Assembly (NCBI GenBank): GCA_032622095.1
Contig: CP136066.1
Span: 96,001,319 to 96,065,318 of the forward strand
DNA: 64,000 nucleotides
Direction of reading: 5' to 3'
From: Siphonodentalium dalli
Taxonomy: Eukaryota; Mollusca; Scaphopoda; Gadilida; Siphonodentaliidae
Position 1 is the first letter of the stretch, and each line of letters opens with the position of its first letter. Position numbers and translations under genes: made by a program. Below are positions 12,202 to 22,714 of the stretch, in pieces. The notes under the pieces are model-generated. The model did not search any database. It was not told where the DNA came from and saw only the letters and a list, made by a program, of their open reading frames with translations.

Positions 12202-12905
12202 ATCATCATCATTATCATCATCATCATCATACGAAACAAGTCTTGCGACTTTTCGTCCCAATAAGATTATTTGCAATGTTTGTTTACAAATATATGTATC
12301 GTCATTCGATATTTTCTTGTGAGTAACTTAAACATATTGATTGTCGTCGAACTCGCATTGTGTATAATTGAAGAATGAGTCTATGTATATTTTAAATTGA
12401 ATGAGTTTTGGAACCTCAACAGCGAAGTCTGGCAGAGAATTCCAGTTATTTACCACCCTATGCGTGAAGAAATAGTTTCCTATGTCCCTGTTAACAGTGT
12501 GCATCTGTAGCTTTTTATTACGTCCTCTTGTTCTTCCTGATGATTTTCTTTCTAATTGGTCACAGGTATTGATATTGTAATGACTATTGAATAGTTTATA
12601 TATACCTCGATTAGATCTTCTCTAAATCTTCGATATTTTAAAGACATCAGACTGATTCTTATCATTCGGTCTCGGTAGCATAGAGTTTTGATTTGAGGAA
12701 CAGGTTTCGTTGCTTTTCTTTGTATTTTCTCTTAACATAATACTTGGTATTTGTGACGTGCACGTGGGCTCCATGCAGAGCTACAGTATTCGATGATAGG
12801 TCTGACCATGCTTATGTAGAGCGATTGGAAAGTGTCGATGTCCATGCAAGTTCGTGAAAGTTCTATTGATTATGCCGATGATTTGAGAAGCTTTGTTTTA
12901 GGTTA
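12202..12905 (-). mobile_element. 5'-truncated non-LTR retrotransposon (CR1/Jockey-like), 3' end with (GAT)n tail
   Basis: On the minus strand this is the last part of a reverse transcriptase open frame, a short 3' region and a GAT-type microsatellite tail (12,203-12,231). That is the usual 3' terminus of CR1/L2-like elements. The tail abuts the end of the dispersed repeat at 12,201. The related copy near 21,165 continues without it, which supports an insertion here. The 5' side is lost at about 12,905. Confidence 0.85.
12328..12905 (-). pseudogene. Reverse transcriptase C-terminal fragment, frameshifted
   Basis: Conceptual translation of the minus strand, joined across frameshifts, gives KASQIIGIINRTFTNL, then LYISMVRPIIEYCSSAWSP, then YRDRMIRISLMSLKYRRFRE, and near the end FFTHRVVNNWNSLP followed by a stop at 12,328. 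These are the classic post-palm and C-terminal blocks of CR1/Jockey-type LINE reverse transcriptases ('LY..LVRP.LEY...WSP' and 'F.NRVV..WN.LP'). At least two frameshifts (near 12,850 and 12,740) separate the blocks. The catalytic YADD motif and the endonuclease are missing. It is a dead fragment. Clade placement within CR1/L2/Jockey is uncertain. Confidence 0.9.
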
Positions 12906-13424
12906 TTGTAGGAAGGCTAATCTGGCCGTGTCAAATTGAGCAATAGCGATGGGATATCTCGCAGGACAACAAATTTCGGGTTTTCGCGGGGTGTGTATTC
13001 GTTGGATGTCTGATAGTTGCAGTGTGTATCTATTATCACCGCGTTAATTGCTTTCGATGTTTATGTATGAACAATGGCTGGGCCACTCTTGAAGATGGCG
13101 GGAACACTATGCCTCCGATTAGTATATTTTTGATCCGCATTTAGAGGCTTTCTGGTGTGGTGAATGAGAAACCTGCAGTAATAAGTCGTAGTTTTTTTGT
13201 AATAATTTAAAGGATTATTTGTTTTAACGGAATTCTGAGGCGGTTCATTCATGTAACCAATATATTTTAGATTATTATTTATATTTATGGCTAATAATAT
13301 GATCTTGAGGGCGTTACTATTTCTGATTATGGTTTTCTTCTTATGTTATACGAAGCATACAGGCCATTAAGGCGTGCACATTGTACGCTATTTAGCAATG
13401 TCTAACTAGTATAATTGATGTTAA
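12906..13424. other. Gene-free stretch with a short element-end repeat
   Basis: About 60 bp at 13,281-13,340 (TTTATGGCTAATAATATGAT...TATGGTTTTCTT) match 21,358-21,416, where the match stops exactly at a LINE junction. This marks it as the end of an inserted element. Nothing else is recognised. Confidence 0.5.
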
Positions 13425-13640
13425 GGTTACAATCAACTAATTATTTCCAATAGGCGACAGTGTTAGGGTTAAGCCATGTCCACGATTCATTACAGTACTG
13501 AGCCAAAATATGTTGGCGATTAGAACTCCACGTCCGACATAAGTTGTCATAAAAAGAAATGGCGTCTTACCATACTTATTCCTGGAAATAAATTGGCATT
13601 TACACAACTACCCCCCTTTTGTGCGCAACATTTCAGTATA
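13425..13640 (+). repeat. Direct repeat, copy 1 (~216 bp)
   Basis: It runs from GGTTACAATCAACTAATTAT to TTTGTGCGCAACATTTCAGT and recurs with scattered differences at 14,463-14,682 in the same orientation. The ends lack TG...CA and no retroviral-type domain lies between, so I do not call these LTRs. A segmental or TE-borne duplication is more likely. Confidence 0.8.
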
Positions 13641-14462
13641 GAAAAATACCCCACCCCTACCAAATTTGGCGACCAATGTAGACGATTGACTATCAATCCC
13701 ACACAAATGGCAGAGGAATTAACATAGCCATGAATTTCTTTTTTATTTCACATTAAACAACCGAAGATATTATACATGTACACCATTCAGCCAAAATGGG
13801 CATTATTTCAATTATTTACTCGCCTATAACCTATACGCAACCAAAAAGGTGTGGAGTTTTGCTTATATATATATCAAATTGTCAAAGAAAACATAATATT
13901 AATAAAAAATGTGTTTTCCAGACAAGAACTATATCATTTCTCCCTGTATTGGGCTGTATTTACACCCCCCCCCCCCCCCTGTTCCCGACATTGGGTACAA
14001 AATAAAACTTTGTCGGAGCACCTATGTTCGACTTTAACACCCAGCAGACACAACACTCTAGCCACTTTTTTCCTGTTTATGTCTTACATGACAGCGTGCT
14101 ATTTTAAACAGAAGTCGTATGGCTGTGAAGTGTACTTGACAGAAAATGTTTTAAAAACAACATAAATACCCAAAACACGCAATTTTCGAATCGAAAATTG
14201 TTTGTTTTGGTGGCGGAAGAAATACAGGGACATACAATAACGCCGATTTGACAATTTAGCTGGATGTCAGTAATAACGATCTTCAAGACGCAGAAAAGTC
14301 GCACTTCTTCCATGGAAGGAAATGACAAATTTGTGACTTGAATTGACCCCCCCCCCCCCTCGATGCGACACGCTTTGTGTCCCTAATCGTGTTCATGCAC
14401 TCTTTGATTGTATTGGTTGACCTACAACCCGATGATACCACAAAACACGACCTGTGCCTATA
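13641..14462. other. Spacer between direct repeats with two poly-C runs
   Basis: Poly-C runs lie at 13,965-13,979 (15) and 14,347-14,359 (13). The open frames here (for example 13,851-14,165) run through the C tract and match nothing. No gene seen. Confidence 0.4.
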
Positions 14463-14682
14463 GGTTACCATCAACTAATTATTTCCCATAGGCGATAATG
14501 TTAGGGTTAAGCCATGCCCACGATTCATTACGGTACTCAGCCAAACTTGAAATATTTTGGCGATTAGCACTCCACGTCGGACATTAGTTGTCATAAAAAG
14601 AAATGGTGTCTTTCCATACTTATTCCTGGAAATAAATTGGCATTTACACAACTACCCCCTTTTGTGCGCAAAATTTCAGTAT
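14463..14682 (+). repeat. Direct repeat, copy 2 (~220 bp)
   Basis: Partner of 13,425-13,640, with the same block order and ~10-bp indels (for example CTTGAAATATTTTGG versus AATATGTTGG). The two copies lie about 1.04 kb apart. Confidence 0.8.
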
Positions 14683-14948
14683 TCCCGATGGTGAGAGATC
14701 TATTCCGCTTGTGGCCCCTTTTGGTGTGATTTAGTCGTTGCTAAATGATGTGTGTGCGTTTGTATCAAATGAGGCTATCCTTTATGTGGTATGGCCTCAT
14801 GGTGGGTGTTCCCCCGCTGGTGTTGCGTGCAGATTAAATGAATCAGCCATCGCGACTGCTCCTGTTCGGAACCCGAATATGGCGCACATCGTTACACCAC
14901 CATGCAGTCCTCAAATAAGGCGCCAGCTTCCAGTTCCGGCGTGAGTCA

Positions 14949-15695
14949 TCTATATATAAAAGAGTAGGATCTGTCTGTCCGTCTGTCTGTTCAGATTTTT
15001 CTCCCAGATCCCGAGACCGATTTCAACCAAATTTGGCGTGGTGACTTGGTATACCCTGCATGGTGGAGGTTATAACGGCGTTATTTTTCAAAAAAACAAT
15101 AATAAAAAAAAAAAAAATTAATTTAGCAAGGAGCTCAATCAAAAGAAAAAAATAATTAAAAGAAATTAAAGGTACTCAATCCGATAAAACTCCTCTTAAT
15201 TACTATTTCAATGGCTTCGGGGGTCAAAAATATTTGATTCGAGTCGAGGAAGTCACCCATCAAAGCTCAGATTTGTTAGATATCGATTTTAGAAATCTAT
15301 TATATTTCATTATCGGGAATTCTTTCTGGCCCAGAAGACAGTCAAAATTTCGTTATTATTACCACTTGATTATAGAGTTATCCATCCTTGTCTGTTTGAA
15401 TAGAGTTTTGGCGTAAAATCTCGAGCAGGTTACCAAATTGACGGCAGTTATTAGTACTCATCTCGAGCAATTAACAAATTTCAAAAATCAATATCTAATA
15501 ACTCTGAGCTTTGTTTGATGGGTTCCTCGACTCGAATCAAATATTTTTTACCCCCAAAGCCAAAGAAATAGTAATATAGGACCCTCTGATCGGATTGTTG
15601 TTGTTGGAATCTGTTGAGATGTGGACCCTCTTTACGGATTGAGTACCTTTAATTAGTTGTTTTTTTAATCAAACTGTTTAAATTGTTTCAGCTAG
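14949..15695 (+). mobile_element. Short non-autonomous Helitron, interrupted by a MITE
   Basis: It begins TCTATATATAAAAG, immediately followed by a TCTGTCTGTCCGTCTGTCTG tract and a CCGAGACCGATTTCAACCAA block. It ends TTTCAGCTAG, with host A before (14,948) and host T after (15,696). The TC...CTAG ends, the A/T target and the layout match the larger Helitrons at 31,908 onward. About 264 bp remain once the MITE and its TTAA duplication are subtracted. No clear GC hairpin precedes CTAG and there is no Rep/helicase sequence. Non-autonomous and degenerate. Confidence 0.7.
15170..15648 (-). mobile_element. TTAA MITE nested in the short Helitron
   Basis: A 479-bp copy in the opposite orientation to 3,170-3,649. 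The ends are AGGTACTCAATCC and GGATTGAGTACCT, with TTAA at 15,166-15,169 and 15,649-15,652. Internal blocks match in reverse order. It is non-coding. Confidence 0.93.
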
Positions 15696-15753
15696 TATAT
15701 TTTAAAGTTAAAGACGGATGATATCTTTAAATAACAAATTTGAAATAGTTGCG

Positions 15754-16192
15754 TAGGTATAAAATAATAAATATGAACAGAAGACCCCTGTCCGGAAAGG
15801 TTTCTATCAATTAATATTGATTTTATTTCGAATATTTCATTGGGCCCGTTTATTTGTCTATTTTTAGAACAGACCATTCGGGTGATACCATATAGCGATA
15901 GAGAGCATTATGCTGTTCCTGTGGCTACGTACCGAACGTCAAATGTCCCAGATTGATTGGTTGTAGTGTTTTATTCCATAGTCGTAAGCGATAATGGGTA
16001 TAATTAACGTTTATTTGTGACAAAATTACGCAATAAAATTTCTGGTCTCTGTTAACAGTAACTACTATTGTTCGTTAGCTAAACAACCACACCTTTTTAG
16101 ACCAGAAAATATTCGAAATAAAATCAATATTAATCGATAGAAGCATTTCCGGACAAGAGTCTTCGACTCAGATCTAATATTTTATACCCTGG
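15754..16192. mobile_element. Foldback/MITE-like element with ~87-bp inverted arms
   Basis: The left arm 15,754-15,840 and right arm 16,106-16,192 are inverted copies. They share TATAAAATA, GACxCxTGTCCGGAAA, AATATTGATTTTATTTCGAA and more, with several substitutions. No target-site duplication was identified and the interior is non-coding. The 61-codon minus-strand open frame spanning the left arm is not a gene. Confidence 0.75.
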
Positions 16193-16482
16193 TAACTATA
16201 TAATACATGTTTACAAAGAGATAATCCACCTTTAAAAGTATAGTCACTCAGCGCTACAAGTATGCCGTTGTTTTATCTAACATTGAACAGTGTCAGGTTC
16301 TAAGGGTCTAAGTCACAATTATATCATCAGATGTTACAGCGACGTAATTTGCTGCGAGCTATAAAAGAGACATTCCATTTCACCGCCAATTAATAACATG
16401 TACGCTCTGTATTGTCACACAAGATCCATTACTTTTCCCTATTTTAGGCACAATCACCAGGTGCTACATATTACAGGCCTCA

Positions 16483-16860
16483 TATAGGTGGTATCATCAC
16501 ACGGGCATCACTGGCCCCCTATTATAGCCTTATATAACTGGTAGTGGAGTTGTACGAACTGGTGATGTATACTAATTGGAAAGAATGTCACCATGTTGGC
16601 CTTATGTAACTGGTACTCACACGGTTCGAACTGATACGACACTAATTGGCATCATTGTTACCCTATTATGTCCCTGTATAACTGATGTGAACTGCATGGT
16701 GATGCACCAAATGGTATCATTGTGACTCTATTTGGTCTAATGTAACTGTACTGATACCGTTCGTACGGAGTAGATACTAAATGGTACAATTGAGACTCTA
16801 TGTGATCTGATATAACTGATACTGATATGGCTTGAATTGGCGCTAAATGCTTTGATTGCA
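16483..16860. repeat. Degenerate ~70-bp tandem repeat, about five units
   Basis: Units starting near 16,487, 16,580, 16,650, 16,714 and 16,785 repeat the order [ATCATTGTGAC]-[CCCTATTATG]-[TATAACTGGTACTGAT]-[CGGTTCGAACTGG]-[CTAAATGGT] with strong drift. The 67-codon minus-strand open frame across it reflects the repeat. Confidence 0.7.
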
Positions 16861-17423
16861 CGAGTCAATGGCTAGTGAACGGAATTATGTGAAAGATGTA
16901 AGCGCCGTACATAACCTAAACACATGCGTTAAATTCATATATGTGAAAGCGCCTTAAGTCTGCAAAACATGTTTTGTTTGTCACAATGTAATGATTTCAC
17001 ATATTTTCATTTATATTTATCCCCTTCAAGCACAACTTTGCAGCAGATTGAGATAGCTGTATAATACGCAATAACAGTTGTAAACTATCATATATATATA
17101 CATATGATGGAATATCGCGTTACATCAGGGGGGGTCAGGAACAAATCTCCGGACACTAGGTACAAAACAGAAAAAAATCCGCCCTCTGGGTACCCGCCAC
17201 CCCCTAATTTATATATTTTTTTCCGATTCTAAGGACCCACACCCTCCAAGCTGCTTCAAACAACCATTTTACTCAGTTTTCCGGATCTTATCTGATTTAT
17301 GTTCCGTGTCATGATTACAGAAGCATTCCTACTTTTTATTTACCAACAATACTGTAAAGTTTCAAAACAATTCTCCTATACATGTGGGATGCAGAGTGTG
17401 CTTATGGATTGACAATTGAAATA
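16861..17423. other. Gene-free stretch
   Basis: A short palindromic AT tract (CATATATATATACATATG near 17,090) and a G-rich segment near 17,125. Nothing else recognised. Confidence 0.35.
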
Positions 17424-17870
17424 CAAGATGGCTGCTGACGGCCATGTTTGTTTTAAACAATTTTTTTGGGGAAAAGGGAGGCTCCCATCTAGAGGTCACC
17501 TCGAAGACCCATATGAAGTTTGGTGACGATTGGATGAGAATTGTGACCTGTAAGGTGTGCTAAAGGATTTGGTCATACAAAGAGTCAAATCCAAGATGGC
17601 CGTTGGGAGCCATGTATCGGGGGGGAAATGGTAGGCACCCATCGAGAGGTCGCACCGAGGATCCATATGAAGTTTGGTGATGATCGGATGAGTGATAAGC
17701 TCTGTTGGGTGTCTTAAAGGGTTTAGTGATGCAAAGAGTAAAATCCAAGATGGCTTCCGGCAGCCATATTTTTCATCGAATTCGTTCAAAATTGACAGCT
17801 CCCATCTAGAGTTGATCCTAGACCCATATACCGAATATCGTTGAAATCGGTCAAAGTTTGTTTTAAAACA
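17424..17870. repeat. Three ~160-bp tandem units beginning CAAGATGGC
   Basis: CAAGATGG starts at 17,424, 17,592 and 17,746. Each unit continues with a GGCAGCCAT-like box, GGCTCCCATCTAGAGGT, a GACCCATATGAAGTTTGGTG block and a CAAAGAGTCAAATC block. Similar 'CAAGATGGCxGCC...CCATATGAAGTTTGG' tandem units are widespread in animal genomes (from general familiarity). A related single start lies near 9,740. The 97-codon minus-strand open frame is a repeat by-product. Confidence 0.8.
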
Positions 17871-18404
17871 TTTGTTTTATTTTAATATGTATTTTTTAAT
17901 AGTATATTTTTATTTGAAGAGTTTACATTTATTTGAAGAATCTATTATTGTGTTATGTTTTCATTTATATCAGGTTGAATAATTGATTTTAATAGAACTA
18001 TTTAAATCTGAGCCCTTCCATGTCAATGTGCTTTGATAGATCCTTGATGAAAACATGTAGCAAGCTGATCTTTTTATTACCCATTGGTGTCACCCCTTAT
18101 TATTAACTGATGGTGAACTCAACCCCCAAGAGTTAAGTGCATACATATTACATAATAGTAGCATTATTAAAACCTTTTGTCCCATTATTTTGAAAAATGA
18201 CTCTAGGAAAAAAATTACGGGACCAGGAAAAATTGTGTAAGCCGGGCTGCTGAATCACCGACCCACCCTGCACCTAGTGTTCGGAAAACAATTGCAGCCC
18301 TCCCCCCGGTTATATCGCTATAATTTTACTGAACTATGCGGATTAATCCCCAAGCCTTTCGTGATGTGGAGCGACAACACTAGCTGATGTGATACCACCA
18401 ATGA
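17871..18404. other. Gene-free stretch, partly degraded LINE
   Basis: The last ~100 bp may be the upstream, frameshifted part of the retrotransposon fragment that begins clearly at 18,405. The rest shows no recognisable feature. Confidence 0.35.
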
Positions 18405-18950
18405 TATCCCTACCGATTTAACTCTTTATCCCGAAAGACTGAATATTATAACAAATCATTCTTTCCCTCTATGATTATCCAGTGGAACAAATTTCTTGAT
18501 AACATCGCGAAAAGTGGAAATAAAGATAATAAAGACAATAAGAAGAACATAGACAAAGAGACCATAGAGCAAAAACTAGTCGCGATGAATGTTGTACCGA
18601 AACCTCCTCCCTTCTACCTCGTCGGAATCCGGGAGAGGAACATACTGCACGCTAAACTGCGAAACAATTGTAGTAATCTTAATTTTGACAAACATATTAA
18701 TCATATTGCCGATTCGCCGAGATGTTGTTGTGGTGCACCCGAGGAAACGGCATACCATTTCTTTTTCGAATGCCCTTACTTTATTTACGAAAGACAAAAA
18801 CTTCTCGATAGTATATCTAGACTGGGCATTCTACATCTGACCATTGGAAATATTCTATTCGGCTCCACTCATGAGACTGAGCAAATAAATTACAGGCTGC
18901 TCAAAAGTATATTATGGAAACACACCGATTTAATGATTAATAATATATAA
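18405..18950 (+). pseudogene. LINE ORF2 C-terminal fragment with zinc-knuckle-like domain
   Basis: The open frame from 18,405 to the stop at 18,948-18,950 begins with a short lead-in. It then reads YYNKSFFPSMIIQWN, the conserved end of a non-LTR reverse transcriptase. Next comes FYLVGIRERNILHAKLRNNC and the cysteine/histidine cluster CCCGAPEETAYHFFFECP (about residues 100-117), a C-x-C...H-x4-C arrangement as in 'zf-RVT' tails. About 50 residues follow. The palm domain and endonuclease are missing and the upstream frame is broken by a stop at 18,402-18,404, so this is a 5'-truncated remnant. Its 3' region continues to about 19,268. It differs clearly from the LINE that starts at 19,305. Confidence 0.85.
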
Positions 18951-19268
18951 AAACGAGCGAAAGATTGAACATATACTTATAAGACAAATATCACATCATC
19001 GATCGACGGTTCACATCTCATACCCTCCCATACTGACGCAAGCAATACACATATCCTTTGACATCCTAATGTGTATCCCCGATTTTATCTTAATTAATAT
19101 ATCACACAAGTGTTCTTTGTATACCTATATATTATATGTATTGCAGGCAGGAAGCCTAACTCCTTTTGTTAATTGCCAATTGTTTGTTGGAACGGGGCGT
19201 CATTAAGTTAGCAATAACTTGTGCCCCAATCCAATTAGCTATTTTTGCTAATAAAATATGTTTAAACT
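18951..19268 (+). mobile_element. 3' untranslated end of the preceding LINE
   Basis: Non-coding sequence after the ORF stop. It contains a potential stem-loop at 19,194-19,227 (GGGGC...AAGTTA...TAACTT...GCCCC) and an AATAAA at 19,250-19,255. It ends TTTAAACTA at about 19,268. The arrangement of terminal hairpin and AATAAA close to the end is typical of a LINE 3' end. The ending 'AATAAAATATGTTTAAACTA' is one I associate with marine invertebrate LINEs, from familiarity and not a search. Confidence 0.7.
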
Positions 19269-19304
19269 AATGATATAGGCACACTGATAAATTGTTACAG
19301 AATA

Positions 19305-20190
19305 TGGCTCAAAACTGGGATATAATCTCCAACATAATTACGGCCTATTATAAACATGTATAATATTGTGATTCACCCGCTATCGCGTGAAAGAATGGGG
19401 TTTGGGTGTAATACTGCCCCTATACAAGAAAAAGGGGGACAAACGTGACCCGAACTCCTATAGAGGCATCACATGCACTCTTGAGTGCTATAGGCAAGTT
19501 ATTTACGAGTGTATTCAATAAAATGCTTTCTACTTTCGCCCAAGAAAACGGTGTCATAAATGATAATCAAATTGGATTCAGACAAGGGCATTCAACTACA
19601 GACGGATCATTCATATTGCAGAGTATTATCGTGTTGTACATAAAAAGCAATAAGAAACTTGTTTGCACATTTGTTGATTTCCAGAAAGCCTTCGACACAG
19701 TTTGGCGACAAGGTCTGTGGGTCAAACTTTTAAAACAGGGTATAAATGGTAAAGTTTTCCGAATAATTAGAAGTATGTATGAATGTACGAAGTCATGTGT
19801 TTCTCAAAATGAACATCTGTCCGAATTTTTCTCCTGTAGTGTGGGAGTACGAGATGTTCTCCCCTTTCCCTTTTTCGATTTATATCAACGATCTTGAAAA
19901 TTTTCTGCACGATTGTGTAGTTGATGGCCTGACCGAGTTGAACAATGTTTCCCACGACAAATTAGGCATTTATTTGAAACTTATATGTTTACTCTATGCC
20001 GATGATACTGTCCTGTTCGCTGAAGATTTTGTAAGTATGCAACGTACCCTTGACGCTTTCAGCGACTTTGCAGAATCTTGAAAACTGAACGTGAACACAA
20101 GTAAAACCAAGGTTATGATTTTCAGCAGGGAGAGGGTGGTGACAGATGTAGAATTCAAATTATGCGACAAATCATTACCGCCACGAAGTG
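19305..20190 (+). pseudogene. LINE reverse transcriptase, palm domain, frameshifted
   Basis: Translated blocks in order: GVILPLYKKKGDKRDPNSYR (about 19,407-19,466), then after a frameshift LLSAIGKLFTSVFNK, QIGFRQGHSTTDG, motif A FVDFQKAFDTVW (about 19,670-19,705) and GVRDVLPF. After another frameshift near 19,860 come FPFSIYINDL, motif C with the catalytic YADD at 19,995-20,006, and, past an in-frame TGA at about 20,080, KLNVNTSKTKVMIF. The catalytic aspartates are present but at least three frameshifts/stops kill the frame. The amino-terminal endonuclease is absent. The frame stops being recognisable at about 20,190 and resumes at 21,419, so an unrelated segment interrupts the element. Confidence 0.92.
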
Positions 20191-21418
20191 GGTGTACACT
20201 GGTTTTCAGATCTGTATAGACTCATGGTCGAATGGAGAAATATATTCTTGGATATTTTTTTTTGTACCTTACTCAATCGTACCAATAGAATCACGTATAT
20301 GCTGAAATTGTAAAGTTAACGGCACCGGTGTATAATACGTTTTTGAAAATATGATAAATCGTATCCATAGGGTCAGGACAGGCTGAAATTGTAAACTTAA
20401 AGTCACCGGTGTAATATTATGTTGTTGAAAATATAAATACTCTGATAGCCTGAAAATAATGTATAACCCTTTGGGAACCCCTGTGTAGTGAAGTGAATTA
20501 TGGGTAATTTTAATTGGAGCGCGCATGTCTGTTCTGTTGGAGACTTGGATTAACCGCCATCTTTTATTTTCTGGTCATCAAGTCAAAATTGTATCGTATA
20601 CACAATGTGTTTGTACCGATGGATGTATCGCGACTCGACTCGTTTTCGTGGTCATATAGGGCCTATATAACCTATGATCACGAAAACGAGCAGAGTCGGG
20701 ATATCTGATAGAATTCCAGGAATTGTACATTCACTTCCAATAGTATAGATTCACTGCAATCTGCCGCGGAATTTCCCAAAATTGTAAGCTACTTTCATTT
20801 TAAATAGGATTTTCCACTTTCACTTTTCACTTTTACCACGCAAAGCGACCTTAGTTGACACATATATATGGCACACTGGCTGAGTCCATGACAAATAGTT
20901 TATGTAGAATGCTTCTTTCGTTTAATTAAAGCTCACCTCGTTAAAACGCATGTCAATCGTATTTGTTTACAAATTGCATTGGGTGCGACGATTTGCAGTA
21001 GGTCCCGATTTGTGGAAATCACTTTGCGGAAGTCCCCGAATTCGCGAAGCTCCCCTAAAATGGGCGATATATATAGATTTTAATAGGGAACGGGTGCGTA
21101 TATGTCAATTGATACGTATCTTAAACAAATAACGACACGATCATCATAATAAAGGTCAGTTCTATCAATTATATATGCGCCGAGTTCACTTGGTGCAAAT
21201 CAAACGGCGATAAATATTCTCGTGTGCCAGAAGGACTCCTTAAAGTTGTGAATAAGATGAATATTTATTAGATGGTATTTAACAAGTCATTAGTTAGCGC
21301 CTATATTAGCGCTAACTAATGAATAATATTTTATATTATAATTATATTATAATTTATATTTATGGCTAATAATATGATCTTGGTGGCGTTACCATTTCTG
21401 ACTATGGTTTTCTTGTTA
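20191..21418. mobile_element. ~1.2-kb segment interrupting the LINE
   Basis: LINE coding similarity stops at about 20,190 and resumes at about 21,419. Within lie an 81-bp direct repeat (GCTGAAATTGTAAA at 20,301 and 20,382), a ~27-bp-arm hairpin (20,631-20,702), and the third copy of the 11.8-kb dispersed repeat (20,979-21,172). There is also a 12-bp inverted repeat ATTAGTTAGCGC at 21,289-21,320. Its last ~60 bp (21,358-21,416) recur at 13,281-13,340. I infer one or more inserted non-autonomous elements. Exact left boundary and TSD are not resolved. Confidence 0.6.
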
Positions 21419-22412
21419 GATATTGTGGACGAGTTTCATTATTTGGGAGTAAAACTATTTTATACCGGGCGATATCATAATGCAATCAAAATGATTAAAG
21501 AAACCGCTTGTAAAGCCATGTTTGGCTTACTGAGTAAAGGAAACTAGAGTTATCAGTCGAGGTCGCTCTTAGGTTGTTTGACTCGACTATAGTTCCAATT
21601 TTGTTATATGGCTGCGAAATATGGGGTTCGAAAATATGAAAGAAATTGAGAGCGTACATTTAAAATTCTGCAAAATATTGATGCACATGAAGACCAGCAC
21701 TCCGAATTACATGGTGTATGGGGAACTGGGCAGATACCCATTGGCCATAATGGCAAAGCAGAGAATAGTATGCTACTGGTCGAGACTCGTGACGGGAGAG
21801 GGGTCCGTTCTGGCCAAGAAACTATATGATATCTTGTTTCGTCTTATGGAACACGACGGTAAACTCTTCAGACATATTAACATTACTAAAACAATAATAC
21901 ACTCAGCTGGTTTCGGCGTGGCGTAGTCGAACAAGGCACAGTTAATAGACAGCCAGAAAAAAGACATAACCAAAACTTTGATTGACCAGTTCACTCAGCA
22001 ATGGTGGTTAGATATAGAATCGTCATCACGAGGAATATTTTATAAAGAACTGAAGTCAACCCTCCGCTTAGAAAACTATATTACCGATTTCCCCTTCAGT
22101 CTGAGAAAATATTTGATAAAAATACGTACATGCCATCATAAATTGGAAGTAGAAACAAGTAGATGGGGAAAGCGAGGAGCAAAAAGACATTTATGTAGCT
22201 TGTGCAAAAATGAACTGGGTGGTGAATACCATTTTGTTATGAAGTGCGCCAACTTGAGGCACCTGCGGGTAAAATACATATCCGAACACTATTGGAATCC
22301 ACCATCTAAGAACAAGTTTTACGAGCTATTGACAAAGTCTGGTCGCATTGACTTGAGAAAATTAACACTTTATCTGAAATTAGCGTTCAAATATAGAAAT
22401 AGAAATTTATAG
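21419..22412 (+). pseudogene. LINE reverse transcriptase, C-terminal part of the interrupted element
   Basis: It resumes with IVDEFHYLGVKLFYTGRYHN, then SVEVALRLFDSTIVPILLYG, CEIWG, a frameshift at about 21,640, then STPNYMVYGELGRYPLAIMA and RIVCYWSRLVTGEGS. A stop at about 21,924 is followed by the final frame 21,978-22,412, with a zinc-knuckle-like cluster CSLCKNELGGEYHFVMKC (C-x2-C...H-x4-C) and the end LKLAFKYRNRNL. The block order is that of the thumb/tail of a LINE polyprotein, here with several lesions. The closest relative in the window is the fragment at 23,541-23,793, not the one at 18,405. Confidence 0.9.
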
Positions 22413-22623
22413 CTGAATACATTTTATTAATGTTATTGAAATATCAAGTCAAAATGTTATGGCTGTTGTTGTTGTTGTTGTCGTTGTTAGTATTATTATT
22501 AGTATTGACATAAGACATCCTCGAAAAGTATACTGATAGAACGTATTAGATGAATACAAAAACGACGATAATGAGGACCGACGGTGGTTAACAGAGAGAC
22601 TACCGCCATATCTATCGACCAAT
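22413..22623 (+). repeat. LINE 3' region with (GTT)n/(ATT)n microsatellite
   Basis: Downstream of the LINE stop lies GTTGTTGTTGTTGTTGTCG then GTATTATTATTAGTATT (about 22,463-22,506). This may be the tail of the element. Nothing else seen to 22,623. Confidence 0.6.
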
Positions 22624-22714
22624 CTTCTTCTATCTCCTTCTATCTTCTTCTTCTTCTTATCTTCTTCTTCTTTTCCTCTTCTTCTTCTTTTTCTGCTTCT
22701 TCTTCATTTCCTGT
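22624..22714 (+). repeat. (TTC)n pyrimidine-rich microsatellite
   Basis: About 90 nt of interrupted CTTCTTCTT with only a few purines. Such a strand asymmetry can form triplex DNA. No gene relation seen. Confidence 0.9.

Noticed and set aside
13425-14682. LTR pair
   Set aside because: The two 216-220-bp copies lack TG/CA ends, PBS, polypurine tract and any internal retroviral-type domain.
17126-18306. TIR pair around CCGRACACTAGGTRCA
   Set aside because: Only about 15 bp match in inverted orientation at different distances from the G/C-rich ends, with no TSD. Too weak to call an element.
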